Positions 1-10,755 of a stretch of DNA of 46,911 bases are shown here, one piece after another; the stretch's first letter is position 1; every line of letters begins with the position of its first letter. Under the pieces are notes generated by a model. It saw only the letters and a list, made by a program, of their open reading frames with translations, was not told the DNA's origin and searched no databases. The translations under genes were made by a program, and so were the position numbers. Origin of the DNA: an uncultured Pelagibacteraceae bacterium (GTDB lineage: Bacteria > Pseudomonadota > Alphaproteobacteria > Pelagibacterales > Pelagibacteraceae); NCBI GenBank assembly GCA_902574045.1, contig CACGMG010000004.1:1-46911 (forward strand). The letters run 5' to 3'.

Positions 1-545
1 TCTTTTTCAACCGAACAAACAATTTTTGATGAATAATCTGTTGTTGCTGAAATAACAGATTTATCCTCAGGGATAAACTCATAACTGTGTACGAAGTACA
101 TGTGTGATTTATTTTTTATATCTTTAAAGATCTTACTTTCTTTTTGAATTTCAATTTCGTTCCAACCAATATGAGGGAGTTTAAATTTTCCATTTTGATT
201 GTCGATTTTAGAAACTTTACCAGAAATCCAACCTAATCCTTTTGTTTCTGCTTCTTCATAACCAACATCAGCAAACATTTGTAAGCCTACACAAATGCCT
301 AATAAAGGTTTTTTATTTGTTATTGCAAATTCTTTAAGCGTTTCAACTAAACCATTGATACTGTTTAGAGAGTCTACGCAGCTTTTGAATGAACCCTGTC
401 CAGGTAAAACTATTTTATCACTGGATTTAATTTTTTTTATATCTGATGTGACTTCTAAATTAACTTTACCTTTAGCGACCTCTGTAAAAGAGTTAATTAC
501 TGAGCTTATATTACCCGATTGGTAGTCAACAATTGTGACGTTCAT
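1..545 (-). CDS. hisH: Imidazole glycerol phosphate synthase subunit HisH (glutamine amidotransferase), C-terminus cut by window edge
   Basis: Reverse-strand reading MNVTIVDYQSGNISSVINSF...GICVGLQMFADVGYEEAETKGLGW...HMYFVHSYEF; class I amidotransferase motif GICVGLQ; adjacent to hisB. Not in the ORF track because no stop falls within the window. Confidence 0.93.
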   Translation of the reverse strand, partial: MNVTIVDYQSGNISSVINSFTEVAKGKVNLEVTSDIKKIKSSDKIVLPGQGSFKSCVDSLNSINGLVETLKEFAITNKKPLLGICVGLQMFADVGYEEAETKGLGWISGKVSKIDNQNGKFKLPHIGWNEIEIQKESKIFKDIKNKSHMYFVHSYEFIPEDKSVISATTDYSSKIVCSVEK

Positions 546-550
546 CAAAT

Positions 551-1141
551 TTAAATAGAGCCTTTTGTCGAAGGTATAGAGTTCTTAATTCTTTTATCTA
601 TTGCTAAAGCATCCTTTAATGATCTAGCTAATCCCTTGTAACATGACTCAATTTTGTGGTGACTATTGTCACCGTAAATGTTCTCAATATGCAAAGTTAT
701 TCCTGCTGATTGCGAAAATGCTTGGAACCACTCTTTAAAAAGTTCAGTATCCATTTCTCCCAATTTTTCAACAGCCAAATCAACTTTCCAAATTAAATAA
801 GGTCTGTTTGATACATCAATAGAGACTCGACTAAGCGTTTCGTCCATTGGGATCATTGTTGAAGCATATCTTGTGATACCTTTTCGATTGCCTGCAGCTT
901 TTTTAATAGCTTCACCAATAGCTATACCTGTGTCCTCAGTAGTATGATGAAGATCAATATGAGTGTCACCTTTAGCTTTAACCTCTAGGTCTATAAGAGA
1001 GTGCTTTGATAACTGCTCTAACATATGATCTAAAAAACCTATACCAGTTTTAATTTTATACTTTCCATTGCCGTCTAAATTGACCGCGACAGTAATACTG
1101 GTTTCTTTTGTTTTTCTAGTAATTTTTGCTTTTCTTTTCAT
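551..1141 (-). CDS. hisB: Imidazoleglycerol-phosphate dehydratase
   Basis: [34 protein letters not shown] and [19 protein letters not shown] motifs. Confidence 0.97.
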   Translation of the reverse strand: MKRKAKITRKTKETSITVAVNLDGNGKYKIKTGIGFLDHMLEQLSKHSLIDLEVKAKGDTHIDLHHTTEDTGIAIGEAIKKAAGNRKGITRYASTMIPMDETLSRVSIDVSNRPYLIWKVDLAVEKLGEMDTELFKEWFQAFSQSAGITLHIENIYGDNSHHKIESCYKGLARSLKDALAIDKRIKNSIPSTKGSI

Positions 1142-1236
1142 AAACTAAGCTGATTTACCTTTGATATATATTTAAATGGTCATTTTATCAATAAATCACT
1201 ATTGAAGATCTCAAATTAATCTCCACATATAAACTT

Positions 1237-1776
1237 ATGAATACAGCTGAAAAATGGCATGGAACCACGATTGTGTTGCTTAGAAAAAACGGTGAAACCG
1301 TGGTGGCTGGAGATGGGCAGGTTAGTCTTGGCAATACAGTTTTAAAAAGCAAAGCTAAAAAAGTTAGAAAGATTGAAAGTAGAGGTGTAATAGCAGGATT
1401 TGCTGGATCTACAGCTGACGCTTTAACTTTATTTGAAAGACTTGAGGCAAAACTGGAAAAACATGCGGGAAACCTTCAAAGAGCAGCGGTTGAATTAGCA
1501 AAAGATTGGAGAAGTGACAAATTTTTAAGAAGATTAGAAGCATTGATGGCAGTAGCTGACAAAAAACATAGCTTTATAATTTCTGGGACAGGTGATGTCT
1601 TAGAGCCAGAAGATGGAATTATCGGAATTGGTTCAGGTGGAAATTACGCATTGGCAGCTGCAAAAGTTTTAATTGAAACAGATTTAAAAGCAGAAGATAT
1701 TGCTAGAAAATCTATAAAAGTTGCTTCAGACATATGTGTATTTACTAATAACAACGTTACCGTAGAAAAGGTTTAA
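1237..1776 (+). CDS. hslV: ATP-dependent protease subunit HslV
   Basis: [25 protein letters not shown]; followed by hslU. Confidence 0.97.
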   Translation: MNTAEKWHGTTIVLLRKNGETVVAGDGQVSLGNTVLKSKAKKVRKIESRGVIAGFAGSTADALTLFERLEAKLEKHAGNLQRAAVELAKDWRSDKFLRRLEALMAVADKKHSFIISGTGDVLEPEDGIIGIGSGGNYALAAAKVLIETDLKAEDIARKSIKVASDICVFTNNNVTVEKV

Positions 1777-1777
1777 A

Positions 1778-3154
1778 ATGGTGAAATCAAATAAAGTTAC
1801 AAATTTAAATATTATAAAAAATAAAATTAAAGAAAATTCAAGGGTAAGTGCTTTGTCACCAAGAGAAATTGTTTCTGAATTAGATAGATATGTTATTGGA
1901 CAAAAGGAAGCGAAGAAAGCTGTAGCAGTTGCTCTAAGGAATAGATGGAGAAGGCAAGCACTTTCGGATGAAATGAAAGATGAAGTTTTACCAAAAAATA
2001 TATTAATGATTGGTCCTACAGGGGTGGGGAAAACTGAGATTTCTAGAAGATTATCTAAATTAGCAGAAGCACCATTTATCAAAGTTGAGGCCACTAGATT
2101 TACAGAAGTTGGTTACGTAGGAAGAGATGTTGAACAAATAGTGAGAGATTTGATCGAAATTGCAATTGCAATGGAAAAAGAGAAGAGAAGAAAAGAAGTA
2201 AAAGCTAAAGCAGAGCTTAAAGCTGAAGATAAAGTATTGGATGCTTTGGTGGGAAATAAAGCTAGTGTTGCAACGAAAGAAAGCTTTAGGAAAAGGTTAA
2301 GAGATGGAGATCTTGATGATAATGAAATAGAAATTGAGGTCCAAGATAGCTCATCTGGACTACAAAGTTTTGAAATTCCTGGAATGCCTGGAGGCAATGT
2401 AGGGATGGTAAATCTAGGGGACATACTTGGTAAGTCAATGGGAAATAAAAAAGGTAAGAAGAAAAAAATGACTGTAAAAGAATCTCATGATATTTTGGTT
2501 GCTCAAGAATCTGATAAGATGATTGAAGAAGATAAGATTATTAAAGAGGCTAAAAAAACTACAGAAGAAAATGGAATAGTTTTTTTAGATGAGATAGATA
2601 AAGTTTCAGCAAGAAGCGATAGAGTTGGTGGCGATGTGTCGAGAGAGGGTGTTCAAAGAGATTTATTGCCATTGATTGAAGGGACTACTGTAAGCACAAA
2701 ACACGGCCCTATTAAAACTGATCACATACTTTTTATTGCTTCAGGGGCTTTTCAACTCGCAAAGCCATCTGATCTTCTTCCAGAACTACAAGGAAGATTA
2801 CCAATAAGAGTTGAGTTGAGCGCATTAAATGAGGATGATTTTAAAAGAATTTTAAAAGAGCCAGATAATAGCTTAATAAAACAATATAAAGAATTATTAA
2901 AAACTGAGAATGTTGAGCTTATATTTACAGATGATGGTATAGACATGTTGGCTAAAATTTCAGCAGAAGTAAATTCATCGGTCGAAAACATAGGGGCAAG
3001 AAGACTCCATACTATTATAGAAAAAGTGCTGGATGATATTAGCTTTAATGCGACTGATAAAACTGGTGAAACTGTAACAGTCAATAAAGAATATGTTAAC
3101 AAAAATTTAGGTAACTTAGTTAAAGATACAGACTTATCAAAATTTATTCTATAA
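1778..3154 (+). CDS. hslU: ATP-dependent protease ATPase subunit HslU
   Basis: [34 protein letters not shown]; Walker [18 protein letters not shown]. Confidence 0.97.
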   Translation: MVKSNKVTNLNIIKNKIKENSRVSALSPREIVSELDRYVIGQKEAKKAVAVALRNRWRRQALSDEMKDEVLPKNILMIGPTGVGKTEISRRLSKLAEAPFIKVEATRFTEVGYVGRDVEQIVRDLIEIAIAMEKEKRRKEVKAKAELKAEDKVLDALVGNKASVATKESFRKRLRDGDLDDNEIEIEVQDSSSGLQSFEIPGMPGGNVGMVNLGDILGKSMGNKKGKKKKMTVKESHDILVAQESDKMIEEDKIIKEAKKTTEENGIVFLDEIDKVSARSDRVGGDVSREGVQRDLLPLIEGTTVSTKHGPIKTDHILFIASGAFQLAKPSDLLPELQGRLPIRVELSALNEDDFKRILKEPDNSLIKQYKELLKTENVELIFTDDGIDMLAKISAEVNSSVENIGARRLHTIIEKVLDDISFNATDKTGETVTVNKEYVNKNLGNLVKDTDLSKFIL

Positions 3155-3568
3155 TTTTTTTAATTTAATTATCATTGCACCTTCTCCTCCATCTAAATTA
3201 CTTGCATTGGATATTGAAGAAACATATTTTGATAATTCCAAATTAGATTTAATAAAGTCTGGTACAGAATATTTTAACTTACTTAAATTTTTAGAGACAT
3301 ATATATCATTATCAGTCTTTGAGTGAGTTCCTTTCCCTGTAATTAAAAGTATCTCTTTATAATTATTTTTTGTACAAAAAATTATTAGATCTTCAATTTT
3401 TTTATTAGCATCAAGTAATGTATAACCATGAAGATCAAATCGGTACCTGAAAGATTTATAATTATTTTTCTTAACTATACTGTCTTTATCAATTACGTCT
3501 GTTGGGTTTTTGATATAGTCTTTCCAAGTATCTAAATCTTCTTTAGATATATCTTTTTTTTTAATCAC
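3149..3568 (-). CDS. Smr-domain protein
   Basis: Smr core: [19 protein letters not shown]...[11 protein letters not shown]; convergent 6-nt overlap with hslU. Confidence 0.85.
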   Translation of the reverse strand: MIKKKDISKEDLDTWKDYIKNPTDVIDKDSIVKKNNYKSFRYRFDLHGYTLLDANKKIEDLIIFCTKNNYKEILLITGKGTHSKTDNDIYVSKNLSKLKYSVPDFIKSNLELSKYVSSISNASNLDGGEGAMIIKLKKL

Positions 3569-4167
3569 TTAGTGACAATTTCAGATAAGTACCAATTTGG
3601 TCCTTTTTTTATTATATTTCTTGTAAACTTCCAGTAATCAATAACTTTTTTAATTTTGTCAGGATTGCCTTCGATTATTTTATCCTCTTTATCTTTCTTT
3701 ACTGAAATTACCTCAGATACAAATTTTACAGAAGCAAACAATTCATTTCTAATTTTTTCGTATTTCTCAACATTTGACTCTTTAATTCCTATGAACGTAA
3801 ATTCAGACTTTATATTATCTTTATTTCTAGCGTCTATTGCTTGTTTAAAATTTTCTGCCATATCTGGTGTGAGTAAGGTTTTTAGTTTTTGATAATCCCC
3901 CTTGGCAAAAGATGTCAAAATTGTTTCGTAAGCTATCTCCGCTCCTTGAAGGAAGTCTTTCTTTTCTTGCCCCTCTAAAACTTCAAGATCTTGTTTAAAA
4001 TTTTTTATATTGGTGTTGGAAACATTAAATTTTTTCTCAGCAAAATTAGGATAAATTTTTGTTTCATGACCAGTTTTTCTTCCTAATATATTTCTTAACC
4101 TTAAGATTATGAAACCAGCTATCATTCCTAATAATATAATGTCTATGTACCCAAAATTGTTACTCAT
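3565..4167 (-). CDS. Tim44/TimA-like domain protein with N-terminal membrane anchor
   Basis: MSNNFGYIDIILLGMIAGFIILRLRNILGRKTGHE, then a Tim44-like domain. The ORF-track start (4302) would overlap fxsA, so the internal ATG at 4167 is preferred. Confidence 0.8.
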   Translation of the reverse strand: MSNNFGYIDIILLGMIAGFIILRLRNILGRKTGHETKIYPNFAEKKFNVSNTNIKNFKQDLEVLEGQEKKDFLQGAEIAYETILTSFAKGDYQKLKTLLTPDMAENFKQAIDARNKDNIKSEFTFIGIKESNVEKYEKIRNELFASVKFVSEVISVKKDKEDKIIEGNPDKIKKVIDYWKFTRNIIKKGPNWYLSEIVTK

Positions 4168-4210
4168 AGTTGATAAATATACATTAATAATATAATTTTG
4201 TATCAGACAA

Positions 4211-4630
4211 ATGAACCCACTTTTATTAGCATTTATCGGGATACCTGCTCTTGAAGTTTTTTTCATGATAAAGATAGGGGGTAAAATTGGTGCTTTAAAC
4301 ACTATATTTTTAATTTTTTTAACTGCAATTATTGGTGTTTATTTTGCAAAATTAGAAGGGTTAAAAACTCTAAGATCTGGAATAATAAGCTCATATCAAA
4401 ATAAGATTCCCTTGTACGAGATTATATCCGGAACTTCGATAGGCATTGCCGCGATTTTTCTTATCATACCGGGTTTTTTAACAGACACAATAGGTTTTTT
4501 GTTATTGATACCATTAACCAGAAAATTTTTAATTAATTATTTTTTCAAAATTAACAAAGCTAAAAATAAAACAACAAATAATAAAACACTCGATGGAGAG
4601 ATAGTAGAAAAAAAAAAAGATGACATATAA
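4211..4630 (+). CDS. fxsA: FxsA family membrane protein
   Basis: IPALEVFFMIKIGGKIGALNTIFLIFLTAIIGVYFAKLEG...IPGFLTDTIGFLLLIP. Confidence 0.88.
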   Translation: MNPLLLAFIGIPALEVFFMIKIGGKIGALNTIFLIFLTAIIGVYFAKLEGLKTLRSGIISSYQNKIPLYEIISGTSIGIAAIFLIIPGFLTDTIGFLLLIPLTRKFLINYFFKINKAKNKTTNNKTLDGEIVEKKKDDI

Positions 4631-5039
4631 AATAATTGGTAAATATATTAAAAATTTAGACTTCAAAATACCTAATCCTAAAATTTATTATTCATTATCA
4701 AAAGAAATTCCTGATTATAAAATAAATATTGATATTAACAGTAATCAAATTAAAGAAAAGATTATAGAAATTGAGACTTCTTTAAATTTGGTTTCTGAAC
4801 AAAAGGATGTAACTAAAATAAATACTAAGATAGTATTTGCTACAATAATTGAATTAACTACTCAAAAAGTTGGTAAAGAAGAGTTGGAAAAAATAATTCT
4901 TATTGACGTGCCTTCTAATGTTTACTCTGAAATGAGAAAAATATTTTTATTTTTATTTGAAACATCGGGATTTAAAGAAATAAAAATAAAGGAAGATGTT
5001 AATTTTGAAGAACTTTATAATAAAAGAAAAAATCAATAA
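4620..5039 (+). CDS. secB: SecB-like protein-export chaperone
   Basis: Start IIGKYIKNLDFKIPNP, NINIDINSNQI-like strand; fxsA/secB/dnaQ context. Confidence 0.8.
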   Translation: MTYKIIGKYIKNLDFKIPNPKIYYSLSKEIPDYKINIDINSNQIKEKIIEIETSLNLVSEQKDVTKINTKIVFATIIELTTQKVGKEELEKIILIDVPSNVYSEMRKIFLFLFETSGFKEIKIKEDVNFEELYNKRKNQ

Positions 5040-5698
5040 AAATTTTTTTTTAGCTCTGATTTTAAAAATTTTTTATGGTTATTGTGCTCCTCATCTGTGA
5101 TTTTATAGATAGCTTTATTATACTGGAGTTTTCCTTTTAATTTATCAATTGTGCTATGAGTGGACATAGAAAGATTAAATTTTGGTTCTTTAACATCGAG
5201 AAGATTAATATAAGCTTCTCTCAACAATTCACAATCTAAAAGAGCATTATGTTTTGTTCGCTTAGATATATCGATACTGAATCTTTTACATAATGCATCC
5301 AAAGAATTAGACGACCCTGGAAATTTATTTCTTGCGACTTCTAAAGAATCTATTACTGTATCCTTATTGATATTTTGTTTTTTAATTGTGCCAAGTTCTC
5401 CATTCAAAAAATTTAAATCAAAATTTGCATTATGAATTATTAATTTTTTATCGCTAATAAATTCTAAAAATTCATCGGCTATTTCATTAAATTTCTTGTG
5501 TTTGCTTAAAAATTCTCTGGTGAAACCATGAATTTTAAAAGCCTCTTCAGGAACATCTCGTTCAGGATTGATAAATTTATGAAAAATATTATTTGTCGGA
5601 ATTAGATCTTTAGTTTCAATACAAGCTATCTCAACAATTTTATGCCCATCTTTAAAAGAAAGACCCGTGGTTTCTGTGTCTAGAAAGACTTCATTCAT
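5033..5698 (-). CDS. dnaQ: DNA polymerase III epsilon subunit (3'-5' exonuclease)
   Basis: FLDTETTGLSFKDGHKIVEIACIE; HNANFDLNFLN; HNALLDCELL exonuclease motifs. Confidence 0.95.
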   Translation of the reverse strand: MNEVFLDTETTGLSFKDGHKIVEIACIETKDLIPTNNIFHKFINPERDVPEEAFKIHGFTREFLSKHKKFNEIADEFLEFISDKKLIIHNANFDLNFLNGELGTIKKQNINKDTVIDSLEVARNKFPGSSNSLDALCKRFSIDISKRTKHNALLDCELLREAYINLLDVKEPKFNLSMSTHSTIDKLKGKLQYNKAIYKITDEEHNNHKKFLKSELKKNFY

Positions 5699-6260
5699 AA
5701 TGCTTTATTATATTTAAAAGCTTTTTTTTTAAAATAGATAATGACTCATTATTAACAACTATATGATCACAATATTTAAGTTTTTCGCTATCTTTGATTT
5801 GCTTTTTGTTGAGGAATTCAAATAGTTTAGTATTTTTTTTGAACTTATGTTTATATCTTTTGAGTCTAAGAGTTTTCTTAGATTTTACGAATATTATTAT
5901 ATCAAAATATCTTGTTAACTTACTCTCTATTAGCAAAGGAATTTCGAGAAAGACAAATTTTTTACTTTTATTTTTCTTAATAAATTTAACCATTTCCTTT
6001 CTAACTATCGGATGAATAATTTTCTCCAGTTTTTTCAAAAACATTTTATCTTTTAATACTTTTGCTTTTATTTCAGTTTTAAAATTTTTTTTTTTGTTTA
6101 TCTTAAGGATTCTGGCAGCTTTTCTCTTAAAATTTACATTTTTATAGATTGTTTTAACTAATTTATCTGCATTAAAAAGTGGTCCTCTTTTATATGATAA
6201 AATTTTACTTGCAGTTGTTTTACCTGATGCTAAAGAACCTGTAATACCAATTTTTTTCAT
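5691..6260 (-). CDS. coaE: Dephospho-CoA kinase
   Basis: KIGITGSLASGKTTASKIL P-loop; EIPLLIESKL. Confidence 0.93.
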   Translation of the reverse strand: MKKIGITGSLASGKTTASKILSYKRGPLFNADKLVKTIYKNVNFKRKAARILKINKKKNFKTEIKAKVLKDKMFLKKLEKIIHPIVRKEMVKFIKKNKSKKFVFLEIPLLIESKLTRYFDIIIFVKSKKTLRLKRYKHKFKKNTKLFEFLNKKQIKDSEKLKYCDHIVVNNESLSILKKKLLNIIKHYE

Positions 6261-7081
6261 TTCAATTTAGAAATTAGTAAGTTAATAAGTTTATCATCTA
6301 TTTCTGGGTTAATTTTGTTCCATAGATAAAATGATTTTTGTCCTTGATATATGAACATATCTAATCCGTTGAAAGTTTTTATTTTTTTTTCTTTTAGGAA
6401 CTTTGAAGTACTCGTTTCAAGAGGATTATAGATAGTATCGATAAAAACTAAATTACTTTTGACATTATTGAATTTAAAGTCAAAATCTTTTCCGTTTTTT
6501 AATCCTAAGCTAGTAGCATTTATTATAATATCAAATTTTTTTAATTCTTCTTGCAACAGTTCCCAATCTAAAACATTTAAAAAATTAAATTTTTTTTTTA
6601 GAAACAAAGACTTTTCATGAGTTCTATTAATAATAGAAATATCTTTAATTCTACATTTCTGAAGTGATAAAATTATAGAGGGAGCAACACCTCCTGAGCC
6701 AATTATCAAAGCCTTTTTGTTTTGCGCATGGGAAATTTCCTTCAAATAAGCTGCCTGCATACCGAATACATCGGTGTTTTCTCCAACTAAAGTTCCTTCT
6801 TCATTTAAAAAAATAGTATTAACTGAGTTAGTAGATTTTGCGTCATTAATTATCTTATCTACAAAAGCAATAATTTTTTGTTTAAAAGGCAATGTAACAT
6901 TAATTCCTTCCAATTCTTTATTTCTGATTTTATTCGTAATATCTTCGAGATTTACTTCTTCTGCCTTAAGTAATTTATAGGAGGCGTTAATACTATATTT
7001 TTTAAACCAGTATTCATGTAAGATTGGTGATAAAGAATGATCTATTGGATTTCCAACTATTGCGAACACTTTTTTTTTCAT
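6257..7081 (-). CDS. aroE: Shikimate dehydrogenase
   Basis: GNPIDHSLSPILHEYWFK; GINVTLPFK; GSGGVAPSI; YNPLET. Confidence 0.95.
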   Translation of the reverse strand: MKKKVFAIVGNPIDHSLSPILHEYWFKKYSINASYKLLKAEEVNLEDITNKIRNKELEGINVTLPFKQKIIAFVDKIINDAKSTNSVNTIFLNEEGTLVGENTDVFGMQAAYLKEISHAQNKKALIIGSGGVAPSIILSLQKCRIKDISIINRTHEKSLFLKKKFNFLNVLDWELLQEELKKFDIIINATSLGLKNGKDFDFKFNNVKSNLVFIDTIYNPLETSTSKFLKEKKIKTFNGLDMFIYQGQKSFYLWNKINPEIDDKLINLLISKLK

Positions 7082-7662
7082 ATCTTATAATTTTTAATAT
7101 AATTCATAATCTGTTTTATAGGCAAACCCATAATAGAGTCCTTATCACCTTTAATATATTCAAAAAGAGTTAAACCACCAGCCTCGACTTGGTAAACACC
7201 ATATCTTAATAAGATATCTGTCTTTATGGTGTCTAAATATTTAATTAATTCCTTTTCTGAAAAATTCTTCATTTTTAATTCTGAAGACTCAGAATGATTC
7301 CATATCATTGCTCCATTTTTTGAAATACAAACGGAACTAATTAAGAAATGCTTTGAACCATTAAGTTGCTTTAAAATATCTAATGCTTCAGATCTAGACT
7401 TAGGTTTGTTTATCAATTTGTTGCTTAGCGATATAACACTATCAGCACCAAGAACTAGGCGGTCAGGATTTTTATTGCTTACTTTTATAGATTTTATTTC
7501 AGCTAAATTTTTTGATATATTTAAAGGTGTTGCTTTTTGTTCTAGTAAAGATTCTTTAATTTGATCTTCGTCTACATTCGAAATTATTACTTCAGAGTCA
7601 ACCTTATATTTATCTAAAATTTCTTTTCTTACACCACTTTTAGATGCTAAAATTATTTTCAT
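7078..7662 (-). CDS. maf: Maf-like nucleotide pyrophosphatase
   Basis: MKIILASKSGVRKEIL; VLGADSVISL; GDKDSIMGLPI. Confidence 0.92.
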   Translation of the reverse strand: MKIILASKSGVRKEILDKYKVDSEVIISNVDEDQIKESLLEQKATPLNISKNLAEIKSIKVSNKNPDRLVLGADSVISLSNKLINKPKSRSEALDILKQLNGSKHFLISSVCISKNGAMIWNHSESSELKMKNFSEKELIKYLDTIKTDILLRYGVYQVEAGGLTLFEYIKGDKDSIMGLPIKQIMNYIKNYKI

Positions 7663-8480
7663 CGATTTTTATTTATTTCAAAAATTTTTAAAATTGATGC
7701 TGCTGTTTCTTCAACTGATTTTCTACTTACGTCTATTATTGGCCATTTATACTTATTAAATAGTTTTTTAGATCTACTTACTTCATCTTTTATAAACTCA
7801 ACATTAGTATATTCTTTGATACTTCTATCATTCATTATTGCTACTCTATTTCTTCTTATGTCTGCTAATCTAGCAGGATCTGCAATAAGGCCGACTACAC
7901 AAACTTTGTTTTTCTTTGACATTAGATCTTCCGGTATCTTTTGGTCTAAAACTAAAGGTATGTTAATTGTTTTATATCCTCTATTTGCTAAGTAAATTGA
8001 AGTTGGCGTTTTACTAGTCCTACTCACACCTAAAAGAATTATATCAGCTTTACTAACATCATTTAATTTTTTTCCGTCATCATGTGACATTGTAAATTGT
8101 ATAGCTTCTATTCTTTTATAGTAGTCATCATCCAATACGTGTTGAGCGCTAGGTTTATGTATTGCTTTTTGATTTAATAATTTTGAAAAATTTAGAATTA
8201 AATTACCTAAAATGCCAAAACAAGGAACATTATTTTTTTCACAAATATTAGAGATATATTTAGCAAGTTTTGTCTCAACTATAGTGTATAAAATAATAAC
8301 ATTTTTAAAATTAAGACTTTCTTTGATAATTTTATCAATTTGTTGTTCCGTTCTTACAAAAGCAAACTCTTTTTTATCATATTCAAAATTCGTAAATTGT
8401 GATTTTAAAGATAAAAAAATTCTATCTAGAGTTTCTCCAGTAGAGTCAGACACAAGATATACATTGTATTTTTCGTTCAT
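7659..8480 (-). CDS. ppsR: Pyruvate, phosphate dikinase/PEP synthase regulatory protein (DUF299)
   Basis: YLVSDSTGETLDRIFLSLKSQF; ILLGVSRTSKTPTSIYLANRGYK. Confidence 0.93.
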   Translation of the reverse strand: MNEKYNVYLVSDSTGETLDRIFLSLKSQFTNFEYDKKEFAFVRTEQQIDKIIKESLNFKNVIILYTIVETKLAKYISNICEKNNVPCFGILGNLILNFSKLLNQKAIHKPSAQHVLDDDYYKRIEAIQFTMSHDDGKKLNDVSKADIILLGVSRTSKTPTSIYLANRGYKTINIPLVLDQKIPEDLMSKKNKVCVVGLIADPARLADIRRNRVAIMNDRSIKEYTNVEFIKDEVSRSKKLFNKYKWPIIDVSRKSVEETAASILKIFEINKNR

Positions 8481-8752
8481 ATCTCTGTTAATAATTGTGT
8501 AATAAACTTGTTTTATTCATTTTTATCAAAAGTAGGTAAAAAAAGATAACAGCAATTAACAGTTTTTTCACATTTTGTTAGTTGTTAATATTCTCATTCT
8601 ACTATTGTTTATAATTTTAATAAAACGTTTAAATTTAACCATTATTTATTAGGTTTTTAAAAAACTGATTGTATAAAATATGTATAAATAGTTATATTAG
8701 TAACTAACAGGGCCTACTACATATTCTATACTTATAAACTTAAATTATATAA
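8481..8752. other. Candidate chromosomal replication origin region (ppsR-hemE intergenic)
   Basis: Unusually long (272 bp), very AT-rich divergent intergenic region next to hemE. Some degenerate DnaA-box-like 9-mers (7/9 to TTATCCACA): 8486-8494 (rc), 8523-8531, 8606-8614 (rc). Short inverted repeat ATTAACA/TGTTAAT at 8555-8561/8583-8589. Confidence 0.4.
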
Positions 8753-9751
8753 ATGAGTACACTTAAAAAAATATTGTTAGAAAAACAAATTGATTGTAAA
8801 TCTATATGGTTTATGAGACAAGCAGGTAGATACTTACCTGAATTTAGAAAGATTAGATCACAAAATAAAAATTTTATTAAACTTTGTTTTGACAGTAATT
8901 TAAGCTCTGAAATTTCATTACAGCCAATTAATAGATTTGATTTAGATTCAGCCATAATTTTTTCAGACATTCTTTTAGTTCCTTATGTTCTAGGTCAAGA
9001 TGTTAAATTTGTTAAAGACGTAGGACCTATCGTCAACAAATTTGAGTTAGATAAATTTTTATCTAATGATATTGAAGAATTTTCTAGAAAAATGGACCCA
9101 GTGTATCGAGCAATTGAAAAAACAAGAAAAAAATTAAATAAAAATAAATCTTTGATATCTTTTATAGGTGCTCCTTGGACGCTTTTAACTTATATGCTGG
9201 GAAAAAAAAATAAAGATGGTAAAAAAGATTTCTTAAAAGACAAGAAAAAAACTAATCTTATAATTAAAGACCTAATAAAATATTTATGTTTACATATAAA
9301 AAACCAGATTAATTCTGGGTCCGATGTAGTTCAAATTTTTGACTCATGGGCAGGTCTTTTAGACAAGAATGATTTACATGAATTTTGTTTTAAACCTAAT
9401 TATGAGATAGTTAAATTTTGCAAAAAAAATAAAATTCCAGTTATTTGTTTCCCCAGGGGTATTGGAAGTGAATATTTAAATTTTAACAAAGAAGTTCAAC
9501 CAGATGCACTCAACATCGATTATGAAATTGATCCCAAATGGGCGAGAGAAAATCTAAAAAACGTCGTTTTACAAGGTGGCATGCACCCCCAATTTTTATT
9601 AAAGTCTGAAGAGAAAATTTATACTGAGGCTAAAAAGTATTTGGACATTTTTAAAGATGTTCCATATATTTTCAATCTAGGTCATGGTTTGGTTCCAGAA
9701 ACAAACCCTGAAAAATTAAAAAAATTAATTGAGTTTGTAAGGCAATATTAA
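8753..9751 (+). CDS. hemE: Uroporphyrinogen decarboxylase
   Basis: IWFMRQAGRYLPEFRKIR; FSDILLVPYVLG; GHGLVPETNPE. Confidence 0.97.
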   Translation: MSTLKKILLEKQIDCKSIWFMRQAGRYLPEFRKIRSQNKNFIKLCFDSNLSSEISLQPINRFDLDSAIIFSDILLVPYVLGQDVKFVKDVGPIVNKFELDKFLSNDIEEFSRKMDPVYRAIEKTRKKLNKNKSLISFIGAPWTLLTYMLGKKNKDGKKDFLKDKKKTNLIIKDLIKYLCLHIKNQINSGSDVVQIFDSWAGLLDKNDLHEFCFKPNYEIVKFCKKNKIPVICFPRGIGSEYLNFNKEVQPDALNIDYEIDPKWARENLKNVVLQGGMHPQFLLKSEEKIYTEAKKYLDIFKDVPYIFNLGHGLVPETNPEKLKKLIEFVRQY

Positions 9752-10749
9752 TGAAAAGAAAAAAACATCCTAAAATAAAGTTTGATAAAACAGGAATATT
9801 GCTTGTAAACTTAGGAACACCAAATTCTACAGGTTGGTGGGACATTCGTAAATATTTAAAAGAATTTTTATCAGATCAACGAGTAATAGAAGTGAATCCA
9901 ATTATTTGGCAAATAATATTAAACCTTTTTATTTTAACTTTTAGACCATCTAAAACAGCTCATGCATACAAAAAGATATGGTTTAAAAAACAAAATATAT
10001 CTCCTTTGCTTTATTATACTAAATCTCAGACCAATAAATTAAAAAAGGTTTTATCGGGAAAAAAAATAATAATTGATTTTGCTATGAGATACGGAATGCC
10101 AAGTATCAGAAGCAGACTAAATTTACTTCAAGACCAAGGCTGTGAGAGGATAATTATTTTACCTTTATATCCTCAATATGCTGCTGCAACAACTGCAACT
10201 GTGTGTGATGAAGTTTATAGGTCGCTTATGGACATGAGGTGGCAACCAAGTCTTCAAATAATCCCTCATTATGAAAGTGAGAGATTGTACATAGATGCTT
10301 TAGTAAAAACTATTAAAGAAAAAGTTAAGTCAATTAACTGGAAACCGGACTTAATAGTTGCTTCGTATCACGGAATACCTAAATCTTACTTTGATAAAGG
10401 CGATCCTTATCAGTGCTATTGTCAAAAGACCAGTAGATTGATCAAAGAAAAATATTCAGATATTGATATTCTCACAACCTTCCAATCTAGGTTTGGTCCT
10501 CAAGAATGGTTAAAACCATACACGGATAAAACACTTGATGATTTGCCATCAAAGGGAAAGAAAAATATTTTAGTAATATGTCCTGGATTTGCATCAGACT
10601 GCGTTGAGACTTTAGAGGAAATAAATATCCAAGGTAAAGAAAGCTTCATTAAAAATGGAGGAAAAAATTTTGATTTAATACCTTGTCTTAATGATAAAAA
10701 AGAACACATCCAATTGTTTAAATTTTTGATAGAAAGATATCTAGTCTAA
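9751..10749 (+). CDS. hemH: Ferrochelatase
   Basis: GILLVNLGTPNSTGWWDIRKYLKEFLSDQRVIE; SYHGIPKSYFDKGDPY; CPGFASDCVETLEEI. Confidence 0.97.
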   Translation: MKRKKHPKIKFDKTGILLVNLGTPNSTGWWDIRKYLKEFLSDQRVIEVNPIIWQIILNLFILTFRPSKTAHAYKKIWFKKQNISPLLYYTKSQTNKLKKVLSGKKIIIDFAMRYGMPSIRSRLNLLQDQGCERIIILPLYPQYAAATTATVCDEVYRSLMDMRWQPSLQIIPHYESERLYIDALVKTIKEKVKSINWKPDLIVASYHGIPKSYFDKGDPYQCYCQKTSRLIKEKYSDIDILTTFQSRFGPQEWLKPYTDKTLDDLPSKGKKNILVICPGFASDCVETLEEINIQGKESFIKNGGKNFDLIPCLNDKKEHIQLFKFLIERYLV

Positions 10750-10755
10750 TTTTTA

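Noticed and set aside
295-525. 76-aa plus-strand ORF at the left edge
   Set aside because: Antisense to hisH, which reads clearly on the minus strand.
1726-3102. Several minus-strand ORFs (1726-2094, 2113-2424, 2752-3102) inside hslU
   Set aside because: Ser/Leu/Phe-rich shadow ORFs of a well-conserved gene.
8555-8589. ATTAACA/TGTTAAT inverted repeat as a terminator
   Set aside because: AT-only 7-bp arms with a 21-nt loop, not terminator-like; listed only as part of the oriC candidate.
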